The position numbers and the translations under genes are program-made. Shown here piece by piece: positions 54,938 to 63,654 of a DNA stretch of 64,000 bases (position 1 is its first letter; each line of letters starts with the position of its first letter). The notes beneath the pieces are model-generated. The model was not told the origin of the DNA. It saw nothing but the letters and a program-made list of their open reading frames with translations, and did not search any database. The stretch spans positions 74,933 through 138,932 of the forward strand of contig UQGG01000013.1 in the NCBI GenBank assembly GCA_900540475.1. Reading direction: 5' to 3'. This DNA is from an uncultured Robinsoniella sp. (GTDB lineage Bacteria > Bacillota > Clostridia > Lachnospirales > Lachnospiraceae).

Positions 54938-55807
54938 CGAACAAGTGTTTGTGATGAGGAGTCCGTTGCAATAACAATATGTGCATTTTCGGCATGTAAA
55001 TGTAAATCCTAAATTGCCGAAACTATCATGAAAGGGTTGTATGTTACCGATTTCGGATTCCTGACAAGACAATTGACATGATATCTCTTTTAAGATTAGC
55101 GAGTTGCTATTTGTTAAATAAGAACTGTCATAGCAGCGCAGCTCTTCTAAAGAATCAAATTCTAAAATGGCATCCGAAGGATATTTTTTTATAAACAGCT
55201 CCAGTTCGGATAAATGTCTGATATACAAATGCTCCCACATAAAATCCCGGATAGAGCTGTCAGAGTATTCATTTTCCAGGACATGGAGAAAGCGGGAAGA
55301 AAAACCTGCGTCCCAAAATACGTGCCCAAGCATATACCAGGCATCTTTTCCACCGATGTTCACCTGGGTAATTAATCCGTGTTCATCCGTTGCCAGACAC
55401 CATTCATCCGTCTGCCCATCTGCATAGACTGCGGAGTAAAAGGCATGATCTTCCTGGCTGTGAAAGGGATTTGTTGGAAAATAATTATCCGAGGAGCAAA
55501 TATAGCTGTTTTTTAAATATGATCTGGCGGCATAAATGGAAGAATGGTTATTGCGGACTGAATACTCTGTATTCTCGATCAGGACCACTCCGTATTTTTC
55601 TTTCAGATAAGCATACTGATCCTTAAGGTATCCGGTTACAACGATAATTTCACTAATGCCGGCATCTTTCAGCTGCTGTATCTGCCTTTCAATCAGAACC
55701 TCTCCCTTCACGACAGTCAGCCCTTTTGGGTACTCCAGTGAAAGCGGTACAAAACGGGAAGCAAATCCGGCTGCCAGAATAATGGCGTTATCAACTTTAA
55801 TTTTCAT
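54932..55807 (-). CDS. LicC-like CTP:phosphocholine cytidylyltransferase with a truncated kinase start
   Basis: 291 aa from ATG 55807 (a tandem ATG at 55810; AGGAG lies just upstream, after the distal ATG at 55828). The N-terminal nucleotidyltransferase has an intact LAAGFASRFVP loop, the EYPKGL lysine and a SSDNYF metal Asp, all expected for a LicC-type enzyme that makes CDP-choline. The last 45 residues (IGNIQPFHDSFGNLGFTFTCRKC...) look like the first strands of a choline-kinase domain and then stop. I infer that it descends from a bifunctional nucleotidyltransferase-kinase that lost the kinase. Other nucleotidyltransferase substrates remain possible. Confidence 0.75.
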   Translation of the reverse strand: MKIKVDNAIILAAGFASRFVPLSLEYPKGLTVVKGEVLIERQIQQLKDAGISEIIVVTGYLKDQYAYLKEKYGVVLIENTEYSVRNNHSSIYAARSYLKNSYICSSDNYFPTNPFHSQEDHAFYSAVYADGQTDEWCLATDEHGLITQVNIGGKDAWYMLGHVFWDAGFSSRFLHVLENEYSDSSIRDFMWEHLYIRHLSELELFIKKYPSDAILEFDSLEELRCYDSSYLTNSNSLILKEISCQLSCQESEIGNIQPFHDSFGNLGFTFTCRKCTYCYCNGLLITNTCSN

Positions 55808-55825
55808 CATAAATCTCCTGTTTGT

Positions 55826-55926
55826 CATAACTCAGAGGAGTTATGCCGGTACAATATTGCGTAATTTACAGTGAATACAGCGCCTGATATCTACGTCAGG
55901 TACAGGTCTGCGAAGCTTGCCGCAGA
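55826..55926. other. Inverted repeats in the divergent spacer (55829-56138)
   Basis: Three perfect short palindromes lie here: CATAACTC-N4-GAGTTATG (55826-55845), CCTGA-N8-TCAGG (55883-55900) and TCTGCG-N8-CGCAGA (55907-55926). The first is in the leader of the minus-strand gene. I found no convincing minus-strand promoter, and no gene in this spacer. Confidence 0.45.
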
Positions 55927-56075
55927 GTTCAGGCAAACGATTTACTTTTGATTAAGCAATGGGGTACTTGTATTTGATGTGATTATTATAGAAGATATGA
56001 GGGAGAAAGTCCAGGTGAAAATAAACCGGAGCCTTTTATATTGCCAGGGAAATTCTCGGCTCGGATATCTTATTC

Positions 56076-56104
56076 TTGACATCTATGTTCAAATTTTGTA
56101 CAAT
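56076..56104 (+). promoter_or_regulatory. Near-consensus promoter of the choline-kinase operon
   Basis: TTGACA at 56076-56081, 17-bp spacer, TACAAT at 56099-56104, about 35 bp before the ATG at 56139. Confidence 0.85.
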
Positions 56105-56125
56105 AAATATGTTCAAATTTTGAAC
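56087..56125 (+). promoter_or_regulatory. Two tandem palindromic operators in the choline-kinase promoter
   Basis: GTTCAAATTTTGTAC (56087-56101) sits in the spacer and -10 box; GTTCAAATTTTGAAC (56111-56125), a perfect 7-bp-arm palindrome, sits at the expected transcription start. They are 24 bp apart centre to centre and share 14 identical bases including the preceding AT. This is the pattern of a dimeric winged-helix repressor; the product of the first gene begins with such a domain. Confidence 0.7.
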
Positions 56126-56138
56126 GGAGGTAGAAGGG

Positions 56139-57989
56139 ATGGATAAATACGACCGCATTTTATATATTATAAATCAACAGGGGATGCAGAGCCAGAGAAA
56201 ACTGGCGGATGCCATGGAGGTTTCCCTGGGGCAGGTGAATTACCTTTTAAAGGAGATGGCTGATAAAGGGCTGTTAGAGAAAACGGGAAAAATTTACCGG
56301 GTTACATGTGAGGGAAAGAAGATTCTGGAAGAGAAGATCCGAATCCGACAGACGGAGAAACTGGATTTTACCGGAAATACAGAGGGGGTAAAGCTGGCTG
56401 TCATACTGGCGGCAGGATGTAGTCCGGCCTTTGAGAAACCGGAAGGACTGCTGGAAATTGGCGGTATGCCCCTGATCGAACATATGATACAGGCATTACA
56501 TAACCAGGGAATTGAGAAGATCATTGTGGTGGTGGGAGACAGGAAAGAGCATTATGAGGAATATTTTGCACACAGGGGGATTATCCTGGTGGAAAACAAG
56601 CGGTATAAATGGAGTGGGACAATGGCTTCTCTGTTTGCTGCAAAAGAGTATCTGACGGAAGATTTTCTTTTGGCTGAAAGCAATCAGATACTGGAAGAGA
56701 TTGCAATTGAAAAAATCTTAACATCCAAAGAACAGAACTGTATGCTGCTTGCCAGCCCCAGTGACTCTATGGATGAAGCATATGTGGAACTGGATGAGAA
56801 TGGGAGCATATTCCGCATTTCCAAGGATATCAAGCAGCTGAACCGGGTGGATGCTGAACTTATCGGCGTCAGTAAGATATCCATGGAACTGTTCGAAAAG
56901 ATGGTACAGTATTATGGAAAGAATGAGAATCCATATCTGAATTATGAATATGCAATTGAGAGTATCGGGAGAATTTACCGTATAGCCGGTATACTGGTGG
57001 ATGATCTGATCTGGAGCGTCATTGAGAATGAGACTCTGTATCAGAAAGCATCCAGGATTCTCTATCCAAAGATGACGAAAAGAGTTGTCTTAAGAAAAGA
57101 AAACAAGGCGAGGGAAACGCTGCAGGAATGTCTGCACTTAAAGGATGAGGATATCGAACAGGTCAGTATCGGTGGAGGAATGACGAACCAGAACTTTTTC
57201 GTTAAGGTAAAGGGAAAGCATTATATTTTGAGGATCCCTGGGGCGTGTACAGAGGTATTTATTAACCGGTCTGCCGAGCAGTATAACAGCCGGATTGCCT
57301 CCGGGCTGGGATTAAATCCGCCGATTCTGTATTTTGATCCGGTAAATGGGGTTAAGGTAACCGAATACATAAGGGGTGCCAGAACATTAAATCCCGGAAC
57401 AGCCAGACTGGAAGCCTATATGAGAAAAACAACGGCAATTTTAAAAAAGCTTCATAATTCCCAGATAAAGCTCCAGGGAGATTTTAATGTCTGGAATGAG
57501 TATGATAAATACAAATGTGAGATCTTGAAAAATGGCGGCGCATTCTATGAGGGATTCGGGGAGCTGGAAGAATTTTTCTATCATCTGCAATCAGAACTTC
57601 GCCGGATGAAAGCGGACCGCAGGCCCTGTCACAATGATCTGGTGGCAGAAAATTTTGTATCTGATGAGGCGGGCAGAATGTATCTGATCGACTGGGAGTA
57701 TGCAGGATACAATGATCCTTTGTGGGATGTGGCGGCACATTTACTGGAATGTGAGTTTTCCAAAGGAGAAGAGGAGCTGTATTTGCAGTATTATCTGGAA
57801 AAAGAGCCGGGACGGACAGAAAAACAGAAACTGCTGCTTTTTAAAATCTGTCAGGACGTGCTCTGGAGTGCCTGGACAATTGCCAAAGAAACCAAGGGCG
57901 AAGACTTTGGAGCATATGGAGAAAGCAGGTATCAGCGTGCTTTAAAGATGAAGAAACAATATGAGGCAGAGTATGAAAAAAGAATATGA
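56139..57989 (+). CDS. Three-domain protein: winged helix, nucleotidyltransferase-like, choline-kinase-like
   Basis: 616 aa. Residues 1-65 form a winged helix (INQQGMQSQRKLADAMEVSLGQVNYLLKEMADKGLL). Residues about 85-310 form a nucleotidyltransferase fold whose key residues are altered: LAAGCSPAFEKPEGL lacks the loop Arg and the PK lysine, and AESNQI replaces the metal Asp, so this domain may only bind ligand. Residues about 340-610 form an APH/choline-kinase domain, intact at the Brenner loop HNDL (His498, Asp500) and at DWEY (Asp518). It likely phosphorylates choline and may repress its own promoter through the two operators. It overlaps the BCCT gene by 4 bp. An A-run near the C terminus may mark a frameshift. 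Confidence 0.8.
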   Translation: MDKYDRILYIINQQGMQSQRKLADAMEVSLGQVNYLLKEMADKGLLEKTGKIYRVTCEGKKILEEKIRIRQTEKLDFTGNTEGVKLAVILAAGCSPAFEKPEGLLEIGGMPLIEHMIQALHNQGIEKIIVVVGDRKEHYEEYFAHRGIILVENKRYKWSGTMASLFAAKEYLTEDFLLAESNQILEEIAIEKILTSKEQNCMLLASPSDSMDEAYVELDENGSIFRISKDIKQLNRVDAELIGVSKISMELFEKMVQYYGKNENPYLNYEYAIESIGRIYRIAGILVDDLIWSVIENETLYQKASRILYPKMTKRVVLRKENKARETLQECLHLKDEDIEQVSIGGGMTNQNFFVKVKGKHYILRIPGACTEVFINRSAEQYNSRIASGLGLNPPILYFDPVNGVKVTEYIRGARTLNPGTARLEAYMRKTTAILKKLHNSQIKLQGDFNVWNEYDKYKCEILKNGGAFYEGFGELEEFFYHLQSELRRMKADRRPCHNDLVAENFVSDEAGRMYLIDWEYAGYNDPLWDVAAHLLECEFSKGEEELYLQYYLEKEPGRTEKQKLLLFKICQDVLWSAWTIAKETKGEDFGAYGESRYQRALKMKKQYEAEYEKRI

Positions 57990-58035
57990 GGAAGAATATG
58001 AGGCAGAGTATGAAGCAAAATATGAAGCAGAATAA
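57958..58035 (+). repeat. Glu-Tyr coding repeat spanning the kinase stop and transporter start
   Basis: The string ATGAGGCAGAGTATGAA occurs at 57961-57977 and 57998-58014, with degenerate copies between and after. In the kinase frame shifted by one base at the six-A run 57976-57981, the repeat would read EYEEEYEAEYEAKYEAE to a stop at 58033-58035. Confidence 0.7.
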
Positions 58036-59626
58036 AAATCTGAAAAAAAACCAGTATAAAAGCCAGAATAAAAACCAGAATATGAAAAAGAAAAGATTTG
58101 ACCCGTCTATCGACTGGACGATTACGCTGCTTCCGCTAGGGATCATTGCAGTAATTTCTGTGGTATTGATGTTGTTTCCGGAAACCGCCGGAAACATTAC
58201 AGGTATGCTCCGGGAGGTATTTGTCAATAAACTGGGTTTCTTCTATATCTTATTGGGGCTTGGTATTTTACTGACAGCGATCGGACTGGCTTTTTCCAGA
58301 CATGGAAATATTAAATTCGGGAATCTGGAAAAGCCCCGATATAATAATTTCAGCTGGGGGGCTATGATCTTTACCTCCACGATGGCCGCCGATATTGTGT
58401 ACTGGTCTTTAATTGAATGGTGCTATTACTATACCGCTAAGCCTTTTGCAAAAGAAGCGCTGACGCTGGCTGAACGGCAGGACTATGCATCGTCGTATCC
58501 GTTGTTTCACTGGGGACCGATTCCCTGGGCATTTTATCTGCTGCCTGCCTGTGCCTATGCCTATATGATGTTTGTGAAGAAGAGGAAGAGACAGACGCTG
58601 TCAGAAGCCTGCAGGCCTGTGTTAAAAGACCATGTGGATAAAAAGACGGGAAAGCTGATTGATATTTTCTCCATCGTGGGTCTGCTGGCGGGAACTGCCA
58701 CAACGTTTTCACTGGCGACACCCCTGATTTCACAGGCAGTGGGAAAAATACTCGGAATCGAGCCTACTCCTTTTTTATCCATCGTGATTTTGGCTGTAAT
58801 CGGGCTGGTTTTCATTGCGGCGGTTATGAAAGGCATGAAAGCGATCTCCCATCTGGCGGGAATCTGTGTGGTGATTTTTGCTCTGCTCATTGGGGTATTT
58901 TTAATTTTTGGACCGAAAATCTATATTATTGAAACAGGAGTGACAGCCATTGGTACCGTTATAAATGATTTCTTCCGGATGGCGACGTGGATGGATCCCT
59001 TACGTCTTTCGGGAAGCGGCGGTTCCGGATTTCCCCAGGACTGGACGATTTTTTACTGGGCTTACTGGATTGCATGGTTTGTAGCAACCCCCTTTTTTAT
59101 CGCCAGGATTTCAGAAGGACGGACAATGCGCCAGACGATTTTCGGAGGAATTTCATGCGGATTGCTGGGAACTTACTCATCCTTTATCGTATTCGGAGGA
59201 TTCGGACTGCATTTGCAGACCAGCGGCAAATTGGATCTGGCAGGGCAGCTTGCTTCCGGCACATCTCCATCAGAAGTGATCATGCAGGTCTTTGGGCAGT
59301 TTCCTATAACCGATGTGGTGCTCCTGATTTTGATATTAGCAATGATAGCATTTTATGCAAGCACTTTTGATGCCATTACCCTGGTGGTGGCGGGATATTC
59401 AGAAAAGGATATGGAAAGCAGGGAAGAGCCCCGTAAGAAACTCCGGGCGTTTTGGGCTTTGGTATTTTTACTGCTGCCTATTGCTCTTTTGTTCTCGGAA
59501 AGTACCTTATCCATGCTCCAGACGATTTCGATTATTGCAGCGTTTCCTCTGGGCATCATTATGATTATAATTGTAATTAGTTTTATCAAAGAGCTGAAAC
59601 AAAATAAAGACAAAAATGACCATTAA
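57986..59626 (+). CDS. BCCT-family transporter (choline/betaine/carnitine type)
   Basis: 546 aa at most. The first about 30 residues are Lys/Asn/Gln-rich and coded by the repeat region, so the true start may be 57998, 58010 or 58082; none has a good ribosome site except through coupling with the preceding gene. Twelve transmembrane helices follow, with the BCCT signature GSGFPQDWTIFYWAYWIAWFVATP and ISEGRT. BCCT carriers import quaternary amines such as choline. Placed after a choline-kinase-like protein, it is the likely choline supplier of the pathway, in place of LicB. It ends with a basic tail; a strong promoter for the amidase gene follows. Confidence 0.88.
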   Translation: MRKNMRQSMKQNMKQNKNLKKNQYKSQNKNQNMKKKRFDPSIDWTITLLPLGIIAVISVVLMLFPETAGNITGMLREVFVNKLGFFYILLGLGILLTAIGLAFSRHGNIKFGNLEKPRYNNFSWGAMIFTSTMAADIVYWSLIEWCYYYTAKPFAKEALTLAERQDYASSYPLFHWGPIPWAFYLLPACAYAYMMFVKKRKRQTLSEACRPVLKDHVDKKTGKLIDIFSIVGLLAGTATTFSLATPLISQAVGKILGIEPTPFLSIVILAVIGLVFIAAVMKGMKAISHLAGICVVIFALLIGVFLIFGPKIYIIETGVTAIGTVINDFFRMATWMDPLRLSGSGGSGFPQDWTIFYWAYWIAWFVATPFFIARISEGRTMRQTIFGGISCGLLGTYSSFIVFGGFGLHLQTSGKLDLAGQLASGTSPSEVIMQVFGQFPITDVVLLILILAMIAFYASTFDAITLVVAGYSEKDMESREEPRKKLRAFWALVFLLLPIALLFSESTLSMLQTISIIAAFPLGIIMIIIVISFIKELKQNKDKNDH

Positions 59627-59662
59627 ATTGTAATAATTTGTTTATAAAATTGTAATGAATTC

Positions 59663-59691
59663 TTGACAATTACGATTTCCCAAATTATAAT
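59663..59691 (+). promoter_or_regulatory. Perfect consensus sigma-A promoter of the amidase gene
   Basis: TTGACA at 59663-59668, 17-bp spacer, TATAAT at 59686-59691: exact consensus in both boxes, about 41 bp before the ATG. Confidence 0.92.
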
Positions 59692-59731
59692 GGGAATAGT
59701 GAAAATACATAAGGTAAGATAGGGGAAAAAG

Positions 59732-61966
59732 ATGCATATGAAGAGGAGAGTACGGGTTATGGCATGGCTTTTAACATTAGTCATGCTCTTAAGTCTGATT
59801 CCGGCAGAAATCGCCGGTGCAGCAGAACAAAAACAAGCCACAGATATTCTGAAAATGATGTACGTGGAGCCACAGTCCATGGCAAGTGATGCCGGACAGC
59901 TGATTGTGGCGGAGATAGCAGAAGGAAATGGTACTCTGACCGGTGCCAAGTTATATTACCGGGATGGAGGCGGAGCCGAAAGAGGAATTAACGTTACGGA
60001 GATATCCGGCAACTATGCGGCGTTTCTGGTAAAAGGTGGCGGACTTGCGGATACCAGCCTTACCCGAATGGAACTGAATCTGGGGGGCGTGAACCGGAAT
60101 ATTGATTTAAAAGCCTACCGTTCCAGCGGTGACACTGCTGTTTCGAAAGTAGAGGGCAGTGATGGGGCATCTTCGAATAACAGAGCCAAAAGTGCACAGT
60201 CTGATGCGATTGATAAAGCAGATGAGAATAAGGTAAAAAGAGTTCTTGCAGATGATTCTGCCGGAATTACCAATGCATTGAACCAGGCGCAGGCGCTGGC
60301 TGGGGCACAGCCAAAAGCCAGAAGCAGCTATGGGGCGCCAAGGGCAGGTTCCGATGGAAAGATTGTAGTGGTTTTGGATCCGGGACATGGAGGCTCTGAA
60401 TCAGGGGCATGCAGAACCTGGAATGGAAAATCTTATATTGAAAAAGATATTACACTGAAGATTTCCAAGTATACCAAAAAAGAACTGGAAACCTACGAAG
60501 GGGTAAAGGTATACCTCACCCGTTCTACAGACAAGTACATGGAATTATATCAGAGGGTGGATTATGGAGCATCGGTTGGTGCAACTGTATTTATCAGCCA
60601 GCACATTAATTCTACCAACAGTAATGAGCAGTACAGTGTATCCGGGGCTTTGGTATTTTTATCAAAGGGACAGTACCGGGGCGATATCACACAGGTTTCC
60701 CATGACATTGCATATACCATCCTGGACAAGCTGAATGAGGCTGGATTTAAGAATCAGGGAATACAGTACCGCTTATCGGAGACTGGGGATCAGTATCCAA
60801 ACGGAACTCTGGCTGATTATTATGGTATTGTAAGAAGATGTGTCCTTGCCGGATTCCCGGGTATGATCGTGGAGCATGGGTTTGTCAATAATCCCAATGA
60901 TTGTGTGAAGTATTACGGCAGCAACTCGAAGATTAAGAAGATCGGTGTTGCAGATGCAAAAGCAATCGCAGCTTATTATGGGCTGAAAAAGAAAGATACC
61001 GGTTCTTCCGGAACGAATCCGCCGGCAGTAGATACCGGTTGGAAAAAAGATGGAAACAATACATATTATGTGAAGCAGGATGGCAGCAGAGCTACCGGAT
61101 GGCAGACCATAGACGGAAAAGTATATTACTTCAATGCCGGCGGAATCATGCTGACGGGAAAACAAAAGATATCCGGTAAAATTCATTATTTCCAGCCTAC
61201 CGGTGAAGCTATGACCGGGGTGCAGACCATTGGCGGAAAAAAAGTGACATTAGATGACAAAGGTACCATTCTGGCGAGTCCTGCCGGAGACTGGTATATA
61301 AAAGGCGGCACCTGGTACTTTAAAAAATGGGATGGAAAGAATGCCACCGGGTGGATCACCTATAAGGGCAGGAAATGCTATCTGAATAAAGACGGATCCA
61401 TGGTTAAGCGCTGGAAAAAGATCAAAGGGAAATGGTACTATTTCAGTGGAAATGGTTATATGGCGACTGGTAAGCGGACTCTGGGCGGTAAAACCTGTTA
61501 TTTTGGAGATAATGGCGCAGCGCTGACGGGAAAACAGGTAATCAATAAAGAAACTGTATTTTTAAGCGAAAAAGGTGTTCTTCTGCCAAACCGCTGGGTA
61601 AAGGATAATACTGGCTGGTGGTACCGCTATGGAAATGGTACCTTTCCGAAGAAAAAGTGGGTAACGATTGACGGAAAACGATACTATTTTAATAAAAAGG
61701 GCTATATGGAAACCGGCTGGATCAAACTAGGCAAGAGCTGGTATTATCTCCGCTCAGACGGTTCCGCGAAAAACGGATGGCTGAAAAGCAATGGCAAGTG
61801 GTATTACCTTGTCAAGGGCAAGATGCAGACCAAGTCCTGGATTCACTATAAGAAGAAATGGTATTATGTGAAGTCAGACGGTGTTCGGGCTGTAAAAATG
61901 AAATTAAAAATTGGAAAGAAAACATATAAGTTTGATTCCACGGGTATTTGTAAAAATAAGAAATAA
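59732..61966 (+). CDS. N-acetylmuramoyl-L-alanine amidase with choline-binding-type repeats
   Basis: 744 aa. Signal peptide to about residue 33 (MAWLLTLVMLLSLIPAEIAGAA), a spacer domain to about 205, then an Amidase_3 domain at about 208-425 with zinc ligands His219 (DPGHGG), Glu237 and His291 and the catalytic Glu381 (IVEHGF). A linker is followed by about 14 cell-wall-binding repeats (GWQTIDGKVYYFNAGG type) to the C terminus. It cleaves the MurNAc-L-Ala bond of peptidoglycan and resembles LytA-type autolysins in architecture, though LytA has an Amidase_2 domain. Its repeats match those of the two minus-strand genes on either side. Confidence 0.92.
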   Translation: MHMKRRVRVMAWLLTLVMLLSLIPAEIAGAAEQKQATDILKMMYVEPQSMASDAGQLIVAEIAEGNGTLTGAKLYYRDGGGAERGINVTEISGNYAAFLVKGGGLADTSLTRMELNLGGVNRNIDLKAYRSSGDTAVSKVEGSDGASSNNRAKSAQSDAIDKADENKVKRVLADDSAGITNALNQAQALAGAQPKARSSYGAPRAGSDGKIVVVLDPGHGGSESGACRTWNGKSYIEKDITLKISKYTKKELETYEGVKVYLTRSTDKYMELYQRVDYGASVGATVFISQHINSTNSNEQYSVSGALVFLSKGQYRGDITQVSHDIAYTILDKLNEAGFKNQGIQYRLSETGDQYPNGTLADYYGIVRRCVLAGFPGMIVEHGFVNNPNDCVKYYGSNSKIKKIGVADAKAIAAYYGLKKKDTGSSGTNPPAVDTGWKKDGNNTYYVKQDGSRATGWQTIDGKVYYFNAGGIMLTGKQKISGKIHYFQPTGEAMTGVQTIGGKKVTLDDKGTILASPAGDWYIKGGTWYFKKWDGKNATGWITYKGRKCYLNKDGSMVKRWKKIKGKWYYFSGNGYMATGKRTLGGKTCYFGDNGAALTGKQVINKETVFLSEKGVLLPNRWVKDNTGWWYRYGNGTFPKKKWVTIDGKRYYFNKKGYMETGWIKLGKSWYYLRSDGSAKNGWLKSNGKWYYLVKGKMQTKSWIHYKKKWYYVKSDGVRAVKMKLKIGKKTYKFDSTGICKNKK

Positions 61967-61974
61967 GAGAATAC

Positions 61975-62017
61975 AAAGAGCCGCACCGGTAATGGTTAAT
62001 TACTGGTGCGGCTCTTT
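61975..62017. terminator. Bidirectional terminator between convergent repeat-protein genes
   Basis: AAAGAGCCGCACCGGTAAT pairs with ATTACTGGTGCGGCTCTTT over 19 bp (one G-U) around a GGTTA loop. It serves the amidase gene and the convergent Pce-like gene. Confidence 0.92.
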
Positions 62018-62023
62018 GGTTAA

Positions 62024-63592
62024 TTAATAATTAATGCAGACTCCGCCGTCATCAAAACGATAAAACTTGCCTTTGATTTTTCTCTTTGTATTGCGGAGCA
62101 TCATACCATCGCGGCCTACGTAGTATTTAACCCCGCCGTAGTTAATCCAGGTATTGGCTGCCATCTGTCCGTTGGATCTTAAGAAATATTGTTTGTCCTT
62201 AAGTTTGATCCAGCCTGTTTTCATGATTCCGGATCTGTTAAAGTAATACCATTTGCCCTCTATTTTCGCCCAGCCTGTTTTTGCCCTTCCGGTATTATCC
62301 GCATAGGACCAGGAAGATGAACCTCTTGTCCAGCCGCCTTCTGAAAGTTTGCCGCTGGCATCAAAGGAATATGGAACGCCCCGGACTCTTGCTGCATTCA
62401 TCTGCATGATACCGTTGTTGTCCAGGTAATAATAATAGTTTCCTTCTTTTTTCCAGCTGTTTCTTTCAACGTTACCCTTGCTGTTTATGTAATAATAATT
62501 TTCGTTATAGTAGATCCAGGTGTTTTTTCTGGCATATTTTTTGTTCTTGGATGTATAAAATGCATATTGCTTTTGGGATCCTCCGCTTTTCTTTTTCAGG
62601 GTCAGATTCCCGGGAGAGATCATATTCAGCGTTTTGCCATTGGTCATATCCGCGATGATTGCGGTATTTTTAGGCTGTCCGTTTGTGGTAAACAGCTTGC
62701 ACTCAATCGTGTTCAGCGTATTTCTTACAGAGGCAGACATATTGGTGATCAAACCGGTTGCAACTGCATAATCCGGTGAAATCATACGCAGATAGCTGGG
62801 TGAGTTTGCATCGCCAATACCATGGTGTCCCAGTTTTAACAGATCAATGGGTCCAAGTAATTTGGAAAGCTTGCTTTCATCGTAATCCGGAGCCAGGTTG
62901 CTGATATCTCCTGCTAAAAAAGCAGTGAGGTCATTTACCGTTACTTTTACTCCCAGAGAATTATAATTGTCATCCGGTCTTTTGGCGATATTGCCTTTTG
63001 CATCTGTGGCACGCTTATAATTCATGATTTCGATTTCCATATCGCCCAGAGTGAACTTTCGGTTAGATGTTTTGGAAAAGCTCTGGATAATTTTGGTACC
63101 GCGCTTTTTGGCTGCGGAAATGAGCGTATCGTAGCAATATTGGTTGTCCCAGAGGTTTGATTTGACTGAGATATAATTATCACTGTATTTGTTCAGATAC
63201 AGCCGTTCTGTCTTAAAAGCTTTTAAGATTTCATCCCCACTTCCGATATGGTCGCTGTGGGCATGGGTGCCGATGTAGAAGTCCAGCTTCTTGACACCAA
63301 CTTTTTTTAGATATTTAATGACTTCCTGCTCATGTCCCCCGGAAGTGCTGATGCCGGGCCGCATAGGATATTTCGGATTGTTCCCCTTTGGATAGTCACT
63401 GTCTTCTCCGGAATCGACCATTCCAAAGTGCCCGTTGCTTTCCAGTAAAATGGCATCGTTGTTCCCTTCAATACAAATAAAATGAATCCTTGTTTTGTTT
63501 TTGGCGGATGCATTTGCTGCAAGCGGCAGGCACAAAACAGCCAGGCAGACAAGGACTGCCGTAAACATTGCGTTAAATTTTCTTTTCATCAT
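62024..63592 (-). CDS. Pce/CbpE-like phosphorylcholine esterase with choline-binding-type repeats
   Basis: 522 aa from ATG 63592 behind AAGGGG (an in-frame ATG at 63610 precedes that site). Signal peptide to about residue 30, then a metallo-beta-lactamase domain with VDSGEDSDYP, GTHAHSDHIG (His110, His112, Asp114, His115), FLAGDIS and GHHG. From memory, the stretches around VDSGEDxDYP, LDFxxGTHxHSDHIG, YLxKYSD and LWDN closely parallel pneumococcal Pce, which removes phosphocholine from teichoic acids. From about residue 345, repeats like those of the amidase follow. A ComEC-like MBL nuclease is the main alternative, but ComEC lacks these repeats. Confidence 0.85.
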   Translation of the reverse strand: MMKRKFNAMFTAVLVCLAVLCLPLAANASAKNKTRIHFICIEGNNDAILLESNGHFGMVDSGEDSDYPKGNNPKYPMRPGISTSGGHEQEVIKYLKKVGVKKLDFYIGTHAHSDHIGSGDEILKAFKTERLYLNKYSDNYISVKSNLWDNQYCYDTLISAAKKRGTKIIQSFSKTSNRKFTLGDMEIEIMNYKRATDAKGNIAKRPDDNYNSLGVKVTVNDLTAFLAGDISNLAPDYDESKLSKLLGPIDLLKLGHHGIGDANSPSYLRMISPDYAVATGLITNMSASVRNTLNTIECKLFTTNGQPKNTAIIADMTNGKTLNMISPGNLTLKKKSGGSQKQYAFYTSKNKKYARKNTWIYYNENYYYINSKGNVERNSWKKEGNYYYYLDNNGIMQMNAARVRGVPYSFDASGKLSEGGWTRGSSSWSYADNTGRAKTGWAKIEGKWYYFNRSGIMKTGWIKLKDKQYFLRSNGQMAANTWINYGGVKYYVGRDGMMLRNTKRKIKGKFYRFDDGGVCINY

Positions 63593-63654
63593 TGAAATCC
63601 CCTTATTCATTGGTATTAAATCAGTTCGGCTGCAGATGTAAGGATTTCCCCCGG

